Assembly: GCA_018069465.1 (NCBI GenBank)
Contig: JAGPUW010000014.1
Location: 1 to 64,000, forward strand
Reading direction: 5' to 3'
From: Gammaproteobacteria bacterium
GTDB taxonomy: Bacteria; Pseudomonadota; Gammaproteobacteria; Pseudomonadales; Porticoccaceae
Length of the DNA: 64,000 nt
Shown: piece by piece, positions 47,908 to 57,607 of the stretch
Numbering within the stretch: the stretch's first letter is position 1
Layout: each line of letters begins with the position of its first letter
Translations under genes and position numbers: made by a program
Notes under the pieces: generated by a model
What the model saw: only the letters and a program-made list of their open reading frames with translations
Databases searched by the model: none
What the model was told of the DNA's origin: nothing

Positions 47908-49398
47908 TTAACGAAAGCGCCGAAAAACGCGCAGCACAATAAGGATGACAAAGCTGAGTCCGACAATGGGCAGCGAGCCATATTGGCTGAACGGGCTTGA
48001 ACCCGTATAGGGCGTCACCTGCGTTTTTAAGATGCCGGCCTGGAAGCGAGGTAGCTTTTCCAGCACCTTGCCGCGTGGGCTGATGTTGGCGCTGATGCCG
48101 TCATTGGTGCTGCGCAGCAGGGGCTTGGCGTTTTCTATGGCGCGCATGCGGGCGATTTGTAAATGCTGGTGGGGGCCGATGGATTGACCAAACCAGGTGT
48201 CGTTGCTGACTGTTAGTAGTATGTTGGCGTCGCGGGCATCGCGGGCGAGTAGGTCGGGATAGGCAATCTCATAACAAATGGCAGTGGCAATTTGCACTGT
48301 GCCGAGGCGAATGGGGCGCTGTTGGTCGGCCCCGGCACTGAAGGCCGACATCGGTAAATCAAAAAAGCCAATGGCACCGCGCAGCCAGCGCTCCAGTGGC
48401 ACATATTCACCGAAGGGCACCAGTCGGCGTTTCTGATAAGAGCCACTGGCCCTGCCGAGGCCAAGCACCGAGTTGTAGTAGTGATTACTGTCGGTATTAC
48501 TGGGGATGCCGGTCAGCAGCCCGACGTGCTCTTCTCGCAATGTGGTGTCGATCTCGTCGAGAAAACCACTGATATTACTTTGCAGAGTGGGCAGGGCCGA
48601 CTCCGGCCAGACAATCAAATCCTGGTCGAGTAGTGACTCATTACTTTGTTTGAAATTGACGAGAATTTGTTTTAATTCCCGATCATCCCACTTTTCCAAT
48701 AAGGGCAGATTGGGCTGGACTAAGGCCACCTTAAGCCGCTTGCCCGATGGGTAAGTCCAGGGCTTGATTTTCAGATAGGCGCCACCCGCACAGATTAGCG
48801 TCAGTAATATCAGGGCGTTGCCGATCAAGCTTTTATGCTGTTTGCGCTCGCCAATCAGGCTCACTAATGCGCCGCTAAACGCGATAATGCCGCTGAGCGC
48901 CAGAACGCCAAAAATCGGCGCCCAGCCGACGAGCCAGGTATCGATAAACCCGTAGCCGATATTGAGCCAGGGGAAACCCGTGAGAAACCAGCCCCTAAAC
49001 CACTCGCCCAATACCCACAGCGCTGGGAAGGCGAAGAGGACGGCTACTGGTGGAGCCTTGCGAAACAGGCCGAACAGGGAGAGGGGCAGGGCAAAAACCA
49101 GCGCCATGCCAAGGGCGAAAAGCCCAGTGAGCAGACTGGCAAGGCCGACGGAAGCGTGGCCGTAGTCGTGAATACTGACGTAAATCCAGCTGGCGCCGAC
49201 GCCGTACAGACCAAAACCAAAGACCATAGATAAGGCGAACACGCCCCGCATACCCTGGCCGCGACACAAAAAGCACAGGGCGCAAGTGCTGAACAGCGCC
49301 GTTGGCCACCAGTTGAAGGGCGCTAAGGCCAGTGGTAATAAGGCGCCGCTAAAGAGCGCCAGTAAGTAGGACGAAAAACTGGATTTACGTTTCGGCAT
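47908..49398 (-). CDS. lnt: Apolipoprotein N-acyltransferase
   Basis: 496 aa inner-membrane enzyme that adds the third acyl chain to lipoproteins. About six N-terminal membrane helices, then a carbon-nitrogen hydrolase domain with the triad region WPESALP (Glu), YQKRRLVPFGEYVP (Lys) and ATAICYEIAYP (Cys). 27 bases after corC, as in Pseudomonas and E. coli. Confidence 0.96.
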   Translation of the reverse strand: MPKRKSSFSSYLLALFSGALLPLALAPFNWWPTALFSTCALCFLCRGQGMRGVFALSMVFGFGLYGVGASWIYVSIHDYGHASVGLASLLTGLFALGMALVFALPLSLFGLFRKAPPVAVLFAFPALWVLGEWFRGWFLTGFPWLNIGYGFIDTWLVGWAPIFGVLALSGIIAFSGALVSLIGERKQHKSLIGNALILLTLICAGGAYLKIKPWTYPSGKRLKVALVQPNLPLLEKWDDRELKQILVNFKQSNESLLDQDLIVWPESALPTLQSNISGFLDEIDTTLREEHVGLLTGIPSNTDSNHYYNSVLGLGRASGSYQKRRLVPFGEYVPLERWLRGAIGFFDLPMSAFSAGADQQRPIRLGTVQIATAICYEIAYPDLLARDARDANILLTVSNDTWFGQSIGPHQHLQIARMRAIENAKPLLRSTNDGISANISPRGKVLEKLPRFQAGILKTQVTPYTGSSPFSQYGSLPIVGLSFVILIVLRVFRRFR

Positions 49399-49425
49399 AG
49401 TCAGGTTTCTGGCTTTTTGCGGTTC

Positions 49426-50295
49426 TTATTGTTGGTTGGTTAGTTGGCTGGCCTGGGGGTCTGCGCTGTCACATTTTAATGCCAGGCGATGAATTTGTCG
49501 CTCGTCGCCGGCGATGACGGTAAAGTTAAAGGCGCCCAGTGAAACCTCTTCCCCGACTTTGGGCAGGTGGCCAAAGGCCTGGGTAACGAGGCCGCCAATG
49601 GTGTCGAATTCATCTTCATTAAAGCCGGTAGAGAAAAACTCGTTGAAATCTTCAATGGTGGTCAGGGCCTGAAGTTGGTAGCTGTCGTCTTCCCTTTGCT
49701 GAATGGGGTTTTGTTCTTCGAGGTCGGTTTCATCTTCAATTTCACCGACAATTTCTTCCAGAATATCTTCAATGGTGACTAGCCCGGCAACGCTGGCGTA
49801 CTCATCCATAACGATAGCCATGTGGTAGCGCTGCTCGCGAAACTCTTTGAGCAGCACATTGAGGCGCTTGCTTTCGGGGATGATGTTAGCGGGGCGGATC
49901 ACCTCGGCGATGCTGAAGTTATCATTGCCTTTGAGTAGCAGTGGTAACAACTCTTTGGCGAGCAAGATGCCTTTGATGTCGTCGATGGATTCACCAATCA
50001 CCGGGAAGCGCGAGTGTTTGGAGTCGGTGACTAAAGTCAGTATTTCTTCAATATCGGCGCTTTCGGGGATCACCGTCATCCGCGAGCGGGCCACCATGAT
50101 TTCCCTGACCTGCTGGTCGGCGACGCTCAGTGCCCCCTCCATAATTTCCAGCGCCTCGCCGTCAATAACTTTGTCGTTATAGGCACTGCGGAGGATTTCG
50201 GCGATGTCGTCTCGGGTGGCCGGTGTCGATGAAAAAATGCGGGCAAGTCGTCCTAACCAGGAGCTGGCTTGCCCGTTGGTACTGTCTTCGTTCAT
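49426..50295 (-). CDS. corC: CorC/HlyC-family CBS-domain protein
   Basis: 289 aa. Paired CBS domains (VREIMVARSRMTVIPESADI and IPESKRLNVLLKEFREQRYH, shown by their ends) and a C-terminal CorC_HlyC domain (YQLQALTTIEDFNEFF, IGGLVTQAFGHLPKVGEEV). No DUF21 membrane domain, so it is the soluble E. coli YbeX type linked to magnesium/cobalt efflux and ribosome function. Overlaps ybeY by 4 bases. Confidence 0.94.
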   Translation of the reverse strand: MNEDSTNGQASSWLGRLARIFSSTPATRDDIAEILRSAYNDKVIDGEALEIMEGALSVADQQVREIMVARSRMTVIPESADIEEILTLVTDSKHSRFPVIGESIDDIKGILLAKELLPLLLKGNDNFSIAEVIRPANIIPESKRLNVLLKEFREQRYHMAIVMDEYASVAGLVTIEDILEEIVGEIEDETDLEEQNPIQQREDDSYQLQALTTIEDFNEFFSTGFNEDEFDTIGGLVTQAFGHLPKVGEEVSLGAFNFTVIAGDERQIHRLALKCDSADPQASQLTNQQ

Positions 50296-50771
50296 GGTGA
50301 TGTTGTCTCTTCTACGATCGGTAAATAGGGTGGGGGAAAGCCGAGTTCGCCAAGGGTGGCGGTTTCCAGGGCTTCCATATTTTCAGCATCGACCTCTTCA
50401 ATATGGTCGTGGCCGAGTAAATGCAAGGTGCCGTGTACCAGCATATGCGCCCAGTGGGCTTCGAGTGCTTTGTGCTGCTGGGCTGCTTCACGGCGCACGA
50501 TGGCGGCGCAAATCACAATGTCGCCGAGCAGACTAGTTTCGACAAAGTCGGGAATGTCAGCGGCAAAAGAGAGCACATTGGTTGGCCCCTGTTTGCCGCG
50601 ATAGCGTTGGTTGAGCTCGGCGCTTTCATCGGCGCTGACAATGCGCACGCTAATTTCAGCCTCGGGTTTGTCGTCGCCCAGAGCGGCGCTGATCCAGCGA
50701 CGTATCGACGGCGGCTCGGGCGCCTCTTCACCGCTGGCATTGTCGATGTCGATAGTTGCGTTGGCGTGCAT
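50292..50771 (-). CDS. ybeY: Endoribonuclease YbeY
   Basis: 159 aa zinc hydrolase for 16S rRNA 3' maturation and ribosome quality control. The metal motif HGTLHLLGHDH is complete and SAELNQRYRGKQGPTNVLSF is the family core. Coupled to phoH (one-base overlap) and corC. Confidence 0.96.
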   Translation of the reverse strand: MHANATIDIDNASGEEAPEPPSIRRWISAALGDDKPEAEISVRIVSADESAELNQRYRGKQGPTNVLSFAADIPDFVETSLLGDIVICAAIVRREAAQQHKALEAHWAHMLVHGTLHLLGHDHIEEVDAENMEALETATLGELGFPPPYLPIVEETTSP

Positions 50772-51775
50772 TAATCATCGTCCGCCGCTTTGCTTTCGTA
50801 GGCGTCATAGGCCTCGACGATTTTTTGTACCAGGGGGTGGCGCACCACATCTTTGGGCTGGAAGTGGGTAAAAGTAATGCCTTCAACGCCATCGAGCACC
50901 TGGCAAGCGTGGAGCAGACCGGAGCGTGTACCTCGTGGCAGATCAATTTGCGTGGTGTCGCCGGTAATCACTGCCGTGGCACTAAAGCCGATGCGGGTGA
51001 GAAACATTTTCATTTGTTCGCGGGTGGTGTTCTGGCTTTCATCGAGAATAATAAAGGCGTTATTTAGCGTGCGTCCGCGCATATAGGCCAGGGGTGCCAC
51101 TTCGATAACATTTTTCTCAATCAGCTTGTCGACCTTTTCAACACCGAGCATTTCGTACAGCGCATCGTAGAGTGGGCGCAGGTAGGGGTCGACTTTCTGG
51201 GATAAATCACCGGGCAAAAAGCCGAGTTTTTCGCCGGCCTCTACGGCGGGGCGAACCAGCAGAATGCGTTCAACTTCATTGCGCGAATAGGCTTCGACCG
51301 CGCAGGCAACGGCGAGATAGGTTTTACCCGTACCCGCCGGGCCGACACCAAAATTAATATCGTGGGTTTGTATCGCCCGCACATAATTCTGCTGGTTGAT
51401 CCCGCGGGGGATAATCTTGCCTTTTTTGGTGTGAATCACACTGAAGTTTTCGATATTGCTAGCAGCGGGGTGCTCGGTGCTCTCTTCCATTGTGGTTTCC
51501 AGATTGGCTTGTTGCAGATAAAGATGCACCGCTTCCGGCGACAGGTTTTGCTGGTCGCGGGTTTCTCCGTAGAGCGCGTGGAGTAAGTGCACGGCAGTTT
51601 GTGAGCGCTGTGGGTCGCCGTAAATAGCAAAGGTGTTGCCGCGATTGCGAATCTCGACGTCGAGGCGGCGTTCTATTTGGTGCAGGTGCGCATCGAGCTG
51701 GCCGCAAAGGTTGGCCAGACGGCGGTGATCGTTGGGTTCGAGAGTAATGGTGTCGGCGGCGGGTAGGGTATTCAA
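50771..51775 (-). CDS. ybeZ: PhoH-like ATPase (YbeZ)
   Basis: 334 aa. Walker A FGVGPAGTGKTYLAVA, Walker B AFIILDESQNTT, C-terminal GDTTQIDLPRGTRSGL. A P-loop ATPase that works with YbeY in RNA processing. The start is a TTG codon: no ATG or GTG is in frame upstream to the preceding bases I checked, and NTLPAADTITLEPNDHRRL aligns with the family start. No clear ribosome binding site. Confidence 0.93.
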   Translation of the reverse strand: MNTLPAADTITLEPNDHRRLANLCGQLDAHLHQIERRLDVEIRNRGNTFAIYGDPQRSQTAVHLLHALYGETRDQQNLSPEAVHLYLQQANLETTMEESTEHPAASNIENFSVIHTKKGKIIPRGINQQNYVRAIQTHDINFGVGPAGTGKTYLAVACAVEAYSRNEVERILLVRPAVEAGEKLGFLPGDLSQKVDPYLRPLYDALYEMLGVEKVDKLIEKNVIEVAPLAYMRGRTLNNAFIILDESQNTTREQMKMFLTRIGFSATAVITGDTTQIDLPRGTRSGLLHACQVLDGVEGITFTHFQPKDVVRHPLVQKIVEAYDAYESKAADDD

Positions 51776-51927
51776 AGGGTGCGATTGAGCGCCTGTTTTG
51801 GCTGGGGTTTGGGTTAAGCATAGCGAGTTTATTGCGCTATGGAAACCGCGAGCCGGGGGAATTTATAGACCAATAGTGTCACCAGCTTCGGCCTGCTTAG
51901 CAGGTGCCGTTATGTTTGAGCGGATTT

Positions 51928-53271
51928 TTAGCCGCTGAGCGTGCCGCGCAGTGAGTTGGGCAGCGCCTCGTAGATCTCGATATCGACAAACTGGCCGATG
52001 ACCTGGTGGTCGCTGCAAGTGAAGTTGACGACGCGGTTATTCTCGGTGCGCCCCTGAAGTTGGCCCGGATCTTTGCGGGAAATGCCGGAGACTAGTACGC
52101 GCTGCGTGCTCCCTACCATACGCCGGCTAATGGCCATGGCCTGCCCAATGATGCGATCCTGGAGGATTTTGAGGCGCTGCTTTTTGGTCTCGGCGCTGGT
52201 CGTATCGGCGAAGTCGGCGGCGGGTGTGCCGGGCCGGGCGCTATAGACGAAGCTGAAGGAGTGGTCGAAGCCAATATCTCCGATCAGCTTCATGGTGGCG
52301 GCGAAATCATCTTCTGTCTCGCCGGGGAAGCCAATAATAAAGTCGGACGAGATGCTGATATCGGGGCGAATAGCGCGGAGTTTGCGGATGATCGACTTGT
52401 ATTCCAGCCAGGTGTGCCCGCGTTTCATGGCGCTGAGGATGCGATCGGAGCCGCTCTGCACAGGCAGATGCAGGTGGTTAACCAGCTCTGGCAGCTCGGC
52501 GTAGGCGTCGATTAAGGATTGCGAAAACTCCATCGGGTGGGAGGTGGTAAAGCGAATGCGATCAATGCCATCTATCTGCGCGACGTAGGTCATCAATTCG
52601 GCGAGGTCGCAGAGACTCTCGCGACCGGGCATCTCGCCACGAAAAGCGTTGACGTTTTGGCCGAGCAGGTTGACTTCGCGCACACCCTGACTGGCCAGAT
52701 GGGCAACTTCGGTGAGGATGTCGGCACAACCGCGACTGACTTCCTCGCCACGGGTATAGGGCACCACGCAGAAACTACAATATTTTGAACAGCCTTCCAT
52801 AATCGACACATAAGCCGAGACGCCATCGGCTTCGGGCAGGGGCAGGTGGTCGAATTTTTCAATTTCCGGGAAGCTCACATCGACCACGGCGCTGTTGCCC
52901 TGCTGGCGTTGCCGCATCATCTCGGGCAGACGGTGGAGGGTTTGCGGGCCAAAGATCAGATCGACATGGGGTGCGCGGCGAGCGATGGTTTCGCCCTCCT
53001 GGCTGGCCACGCAGCCGCCGACACCAATAATCAGCTCGGGGTTTGTCTCTTTAAGTTTCCTCCAGCGACCGAGCTGATGGAAGACTTTATCCTCCGCTTT
53101 TTCACGGATGGAGCAGGTGTTGAGCAGCAGCACATCGGCCTCATTCGGATCGTCAGTTTGTACCATTTGATGGCTGTCGCCGAGTAGATCGCGCATGCGA
53201 GCGGAGTCGTACTCATTCATTTGGCAGCCGTGAGTGACGATGTGGAGTTTTTTGACCGGGGTATCTGCCAT
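51928..53271 (-). CDS. miaB: tRNA-2-methylthio-N6-isopentenyladenosine synthase
   Basis: 447 aa radical-SAM methylthiotransferase acting on tRNA A37. First cluster cysteines in [22 protein letters not shown] and [11 protein letters not shown]; radical-SAM [19 protein letters not shown] domain at the C-terminus. The start region lies opposite the DUF1820 gene's upstream part. Confidence 0.97.
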   Translation of the reverse strand: MADTPVKKLHIVTHGCQMNEYDSARMRDLLGDSHQMVQTDDPNEADVLLLNTCSIREKAEDKVFHQLGRWRKLKETNPELIIGVGGCVASQEGETIARRAPHVDLIFGPQTLHRLPEMMRQRQQGNSAVVDVSFPEIEKFDHLPLPEADGVSAYVSIMEGCSKYCSFCVVPYTRGEEVSRGCADILTEVAHLASQGVREVNLLGQNVNAFRGEMPGRESLCDLAELMTYVAQIDGIDRIRFTTSHPMEFSQSLIDAYAELPELVNHLHLPVQSGSDRILSAMKRGHTWLEYKSIIRKLRAIRPDISISSDFIIGFPGETEDDFAATMKLIGDIGFDHSFSFVYSARPGTPAADFADTTSAETKKQRLKILQDRIIGQAMAISRRMVGSTQRVLVSGISRKDPGQLQGRTENNRVVNFTCSDHQVIGQFVDIEIYEALPNSLRGTLSG

Positions 53272-53415
53272 GGGGGCTCGGGCGTGGTTGGCAAGGGCGG
53301 CGATTATAGGGCTTCTCTGTTATTTAGCCTAGGGCACTTGGTCATAAGGGACGGAATACGGGGCGGCAATATGTTAGAATCGCGCGCCATTTCTGTCGTC
53401 AAGCCGCAAAACACT

Positions 53416-53751
53416 ATGTCCAGTCAGCCAATCTACAAAGTCGTTTTCTTCAATCAAGGCCAGGTCTATGAGCTGTATGTGCGCTCGGTCTATCAGAGTG
53501 AGCTGATGGGTTTTCTGGAAGTTGAAGAGTTTGTGTTTGATGAGCGCTCGAAGATGATCGTCGATCCGGGCGAGGAAAAGCTTAAAGCTGAATTTTCCAG
53601 CGTCAAGCGCAGCTATATTCCCTTGCACTCGGTGGTTCGCATCGATGAGGTTGAAAAAGAGGGGGTCTGTAAAGTCACCGATGTCAAAGGCGGTAATGTG
53701 ACGCACTTGCCCTTTCCCTCTATGGCTCCCGGCCCGAAGAAAACGGATTGA
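53416..53751 (+). CDS. DUF1820 family protein
   Basis: 111 aa; MSSQPIYKVVFFNQGQVYEL and LEVEEFVFDERSKMIVDPGEEKLK (shown by its core VDPGEEKLK) match DUF1820, a short family of gammaproteobacteria with no known function. A longer frame runs into miaB, but the ATG at 53416 fits the family. A TAGAAT -10 lies at 53375-53380. Confidence 0.88.
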   Translation: MSSQPIYKVVFFNQGQVYELYVRSVYQSELMGFLEVEEFVFDERSKMIVDPGEEKLKAEFSSVKRSYIPLHSVVRIDEVEKEGVCKVTDVKGGNVTHLPFPSMAPGPKKTD

Positions 53752-53802
53752 TGCAAGGGCGCCTATATTATTAGCAGCTGGCCCATAACCTTGCCCCTAG
53801 CC

Positions 53803-54846
53803 TTAGTGGCTGACCCATAATCCTGACAGCTTGAGCTCGGCCTGTAGTGCCAGGGCCTGGCGCTCAGCCTCCTCTCTCGAATGATAGCCCTCCGCTCTAA
53901 TGCGGTGCAGGGTCTTGCCGTTGATGTCGGCGGGCTTGATAACGGCTTTGCTCGTTATTTTCTGCACTTTCTCAAACAAGCTGTTGGCGGCCCGGGGATC
54001 GGAAAAGCTGGCGATATTGATAGCCCAATTTACGGCTGTGTCGCTACTCTTTGCTGTGGGGCTTGTCTCGCCAGCGCTTGTTGCGGGCTTGGCTTTACTC
54101 TCTAAGCTTTGCGCGATTAACGCTTCATTTTCAACTTTGCTGATAAGCGCTTCCTCTACATGGCTGCTCAGGCCTGTGAGTGTGCCCTCCAGTTTTTCCA
54201 GCTGGGAGCGAGTTTGTTCGGTGTTCGCATCGACGGCGGTTTGTAGCGTGCTGAGCGTGGCGGCAAGTTGTTCCTGACTTTGTTTTACGGTGAGCAGCTC
54301 TTGCTCGGCCCTGGCTAAGCTGTCGCCTGTTTCCTGTAGCTTGCCAGGCAGGGGTGTTGCCGGCAGTGCCTCGAGCTGGTCGAGACGCAGGTTCAAGGTC
54401 TCGACCTGTTGCTGAGTGTGCCAGGCGTAATTACCACTAAATAGCGCCAGGGTTAAGGTGATGCTGGCAATAAGCCAGGGCACTATGCTGGCGGAGGCGG
54501 CACTGGCCGGCTTCGCTGCAAGTGGGGGGCTGGGCAGGGGCTTACCTGGCATAGGGCTATTTGACACAGGCCTGCTGGGGGTGCTTGTTCCTGTGCCGGC
54601 GCTTTGGCCAGAGGCTGGCTGATGAATCCTCGTGGGGGGAGGTGTCGCTTGTCGCGGCTCAACGGGTTGCCTGGGGTGATTCCTTGGGCTGTTTTTTTCA
54701 GCGCCGCCAATGTCTGTGCCTGAGGGTGCAGCTTCTGCAGCCAGTGCCCGAATCCTGTCGAAAGCGGGGCTCAGATTTCGATTAATTCTGTTTTCCCTGG
54801 TGCTCTGGTCTGCGAGGTTTTGTCGAAGATGAGTGGGTTTATTCAT
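53803..54846 (-). CDS. SPOR-domain membrane protein
   Basis: 347 aa. Proline/serine-rich cytoplasmic part (1-118), one membrane helix (120-140, IVPWLIASITLTLALFSGNY), a coiled-coil periplasmic stretch (about 145-245) and a SPOR domain (about 268-345, WAINIASFSDPRAANSLFEK to LKLSGLW). SPOR domains bind denuded glycan at the septum. The role beyond that is unknown. Its upstream region carries two pairs of short direct repeats. Confidence 0.88.
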   Translation of the reverse strand: MNKPTHLRQNLADQSTRENRINRNLSPAFDRIRALAAEAAPSGTDIGGAEKNSPRNHPRQPVEPRQATPPPTRIHQPASGQSAGTGTSTPSRPVSNSPMPGKPLPSPPLAAKPASAASASIVPWLIASITLTLALFSGNYAWHTQQQVETLNLRLDQLEALPATPLPGKLQETGDSLARAEQELLTVKQSQEQLAATLSTLQTAVDANTEQTRSQLEKLEGTLTGLSSHVEEALISKVENEALIAQSLESKAKPATSAGETSPTAKSSDTAVNWAINIASFSDPRAANSLFEKVQKITSKAVIKPADINGKTLHRIRAEGYHSREEAERQALALQAELKLSGLWVSH

Positions 54847-55152
54847 GGCAAATAAGTAACAGTATTTGAGTATGTAGAGTATTTGAATGCAGTAACTATG
54901 CCCAGTAACTATATCGCCAGGTTTTTGTCTGCTAAGTGGCTATTTATTCACAGAATTTTGTTAAGCTGGACGAACGGCAGGTTTTTTCCGCTGGTTGGTG
55001 TCGTTTTTTTGACGACTGCGTCATAAGAGTGACGGCTTAGAGTGGTGGTTTTTAGGCTGGAGTTGTTGTGCGCTACGCCTCTGGGGCGAAGAGTCGTACT
55101 ATTTTTCGGCGACTAAATTTCTTTGTTACTACGTAATGTTTAAGAGGGTCGG
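54847..55152. other. Gap between divergent SPOR and diguanylate cyclase genes
   Basis: 306 bases without a gene. It holds CAGTAACTAT twice (54890-54899, 54903-54912) and AGTATTTGA twice (54861-54869, 54878-54886), near the SPOR side. I see no sigma-54 or sigma-28 motif and no terminator. Confidence 0.5.
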
Positions 55153-56709
55153 ATGCAGAATAAACCGATAGTTTCGGGCGCGACAAACGGCAACGGCAAC
55201 GGTAATGGCAAAGTAGCGCTGTTGACCCGTCTGGCTGTTGAGTTGACGCGTCTGGCTCAGGGTCGTGATAAGAAACTGGATTATTTGCTTGAGCAGTTGC
55301 GCGTCTCCCTCCATGAAAGTACGCCCTCGTCAGATTTTAAAGATAGCGCTGCGCGTTTTCTGAAATACATTGTTTCCGGCCACGTCGAGTTTGCCAATAG
55401 CTTTGAGCTGGCCATAAAAAAATCCGCCATTGAGTTATTTGTGGCGATTGAAAGCTGCTTTCCCAGCGTGACACAGATTGCACTACTCAAAGGCGAGTTG
55501 ATGCAGGCCTCCTCCCTGCAGGAGACGGTTGAGCAGGTTGAAAAAATTATTCCTCTGCTGGTCGATATTAGTCGGCGGGAGTCGGGGCTGGAATCTGCTG
55601 ACGCTCCGGGGCTGTTGTCTGACTCGCCACCATTGCCTGACGGCGCGTTTTCGCTGGCCCATGTGCTGGATGTTGTCGGTGCGGCCCTCAATAAATTACT
55701 TGACCAGTTAAACTTGCTGGAACCTGATGATGGTCGGATTGAAGATGTCAGGAGTGAGCTTGGCCGCATCGCCAGCATGGATGAGCTGGAGCTGGTTCTT
55801 GGCGATGCCCTCAGTCTGGTGATTGTTGTGGCGCGACAAATTGACCAGGAACGCCAGTTCACCGAGCAGTTTTTATCGCAATTGAGGCTGCACCTGAAAA
55901 GCCTGGAAGAGGGCATAGGCGATTCAATTGATATCGGCGCCTCACTCAAAAGCGTCGAAAAGATTCAGTCTGATGTTGGCGGTGAGGTTTCGGGCATTGA
56001 AGCCGCCGTTAGTGAAAATAGTGATCTGGACTTGCTCAAGCAAATTATCCGTACTCGGACGGAGCGCTTGACCTCTAAAGTGGCGGATTATGTCGAGGCT
56101 GAAAAAAAGCAGCTGGAATCTGCGAAAGACAAAATTGATGTGCTAACTCGCCAGGCGCAGGAAATGAATGCCGAGGTGGAGGGGCTGCGCCATCAGCTCA
56201 TGGAAAAACAGCAGGTGCTGGCGCTGGATCCACTGACAGGGGTAGCCAATCGCGGTGGCTTTGACAAACGTATTGAAGAGGAAATGGCTCGCAGCCAGCG
56301 CATCGGCTTCCCGCTATCACTGTTGCTGGTTGATATCGATAAATTCAAATTCGTCAACGATACTTTTGGCCATAAAGCCGGTGACAGGGTGCTGCAAGCG
56401 ATCGCCAAGCTGATGTCGGGCCGGGTGCGAGATACGGACTTTATTGCTCGCTACGGCGGCGATGAGTTTGTTATTTTGCTGCCGGGTACGTCCGCTGAAG
56501 ATGCGCAGGCAGTGGCTCAGGGTTTTTGTGATGCCGTGAAGCGCTGTGGTTTCCACAGCCGTGGCAAGTCAGTAGATGTCACGCTGTCCATCGGCATTGC
56601 TCAGTTGCAGCAGGGTGACAGCAGTGAGGCCTTTTTTGAAAGAGCGGATATCGCCATGTATGAGGTCAAAAATGATGGCCGCGACGGTTGCTCTATAGCC
56701 CGGTCGTAA
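55153..56709 (+). CDS. Diguanylate cyclase (GGDEF) with a long N-terminal helical region
   Basis: 518 aa. The C-terminal GGDEF domain (about 355-518) has an intact GGDEF at 435-439 and an RDTD product-inhibition I-site five residues before it, so it likely makes c-di-GMP. Residues 1-350 are soluble and largely helical, ending in a coiled coil (about 300-355); I recognise no named sensor. It faces a PilZ flagellar brake gene, so both halves of a c-di-GMP circuit lie tail to tail. AGAGGGTCGG ribosome binding site. Confidence 0.9.
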   Translation: MQNKPIVSGATNGNGNGNGKVALLTRLAVELTRLAQGRDKKLDYLLEQLRVSLHESTPSSDFKDSAARFLKYIVSGHVEFANSFELAIKKSAIELFVAIESCFPSVTQIALLKGELMQASSLQETVEQVEKIIPLLVDISRRESGLESADAPGLLSDSPPLPDGAFSLAHVLDVVGAALNKLLDQLNLLEPDDGRIEDVRSELGRIASMDELELVLGDALSLVIVVARQIDQERQFTEQFLSQLRLHLKSLEEGIGDSIDIGASLKSVEKIQSDVGGEVSGIEAAVSENSDLDLLKQIIRTRTERLTSKVADYVEAEKKQLESAKDKIDVLTRQAQEMNAEVEGLRHQLMEKQQVLALDPLTGVANRGGFDKRIEEEMARSQRIGFPLSLLLVDIDKFKFVNDTFGHKAGDRVLQAIAKLMSGRVRDTDFIARYGGDEFVILLPGTSAEDAQAVAQGFCDAVKRCGFHSRGKSVDVTLSIGIAQLQQGDSSEAFFERADIAMYEVKNDGRDGCSIARS

Positions 56710-56743
56710 GTAAGGCTTAAATGATGCGGCTAGCTGACATCTA

Positions 56744-57487
56744 TCAGCGGCGCCGAGCGTTCAGCCTTTCGACAGCGGCTGCGTAGCGCTGAATGTCCTG
56801 CGCTGTCGATAAATCGACATTGATGAAGCGACACCCCAGCCGGGTTCTCGAGCTGTGTTCGGTCTCAATCTGCCTTTTGACCTCAGCCTCAACAATAATC
56901 ATTTTATTGCTGAGGGTTTTAAAAATGCATTGTGCGATTTTGTCCCCGGCGCCCAGGGGGCTGCCGGCCGCTACCGTCAGTAGCGCGCCGCTGGTCGATA
57001 TGTCGCTAATTTGCGCGGTAACGATCTGATTGTCACCGAGAATCAGATGAACCTCGGGTGAGGACATCATACTCACGGGGGTGCGGTAGCCGGTGCGGCG
57101 CTGGTTTTGATAAATGGTGTCGGGCAGGCTTGAGCGGTAGCGCGTCAGTCCCTTTATTTGTTGATGGTCAATGATGCTTGCCGTGAAATCAATATTAACG
57201 CCCTTTAGCCAGCCGCTGGCGCGATAATTTTTATTTTCAAGCAGTGCTGAATGGGCGTCGCCATCGGCGAGCTCATCCAGTTCAAGGCAGTCATTTTTTG
57301 CATCGATTGCCAGAATAATACTCACAAACGCGCCGTCGATGCCTGTAATTGACAGGCTTAGCGGGCAGCGGTTTTCCTGCAGGGCTTTGAGGATTAAAAA
57401 CTTGTGGGCTTTTATTTTAACGCCGTCCTGGTGTCTGCCGGGGCGGGCGCGGTCGGTATCGACTGTGGCGGGTTCTTCTCTTGGCAT
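56744..57487 (-). CDS. PilZ-domain flagellar brake protein (YcgR/FlgZ-like)
   Basis: 247 aa. N-terminal YcgR-type domain (about 20-120) and C-terminal PilZ domain with RxxxR at 131-135 (RTGYR) and DxSxxG at 162-167 (DISTSG), the c-di-GMP contacts. YcgR slows flagellar rotation when c-di-GMP is high. Last gene of the flgA-flgM-flgN unit; flgN ends 120 bases upstream. No convincing ribosome binding site at the assigned ATG. Confidence 0.92.
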   Translation of the reverse strand: MPREEPATVDTDRARPGRHQDGVKIKAHKFLILKALQENRCPLSLSITGIDGAFVSIILAIDAKNDCLELDELADGDAHSALLENKNYRASGWLKGVNIDFTASIIDHQQIKGLTRYRSSLPDTIYQNQRRTGYRTPVSMMSSPEVHLILGDNQIVTAQISDISTSGALLTVAAGSPLGAGDKIAQCIFKTLSNKMIIVEAEVKRQIETEHSSRTRLGCRFINVDLSTAQDIQRYAAAVERLNARRR

Positions 57488-57607
57488 GGGCTTGGGTAGG
57501 CTGGGTGTGGGTGGCGCTATGTTAGCGTTTTGGCTGCTGTTTTACAGCCTGGGCGGCGCTCGGCCTGTGGGTTTGCTCGCTGAACAGCTTGTTGCCAAAG
57601 GCTGTTA

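Noticed and set aside
55010-55025. GTCG/CGAC hairpin around a T-run in the SPOR-cyclase gap
   Set aside because: Short stem with the T-run in the loop; it follows no gene on either strand, so it is not a terminator.
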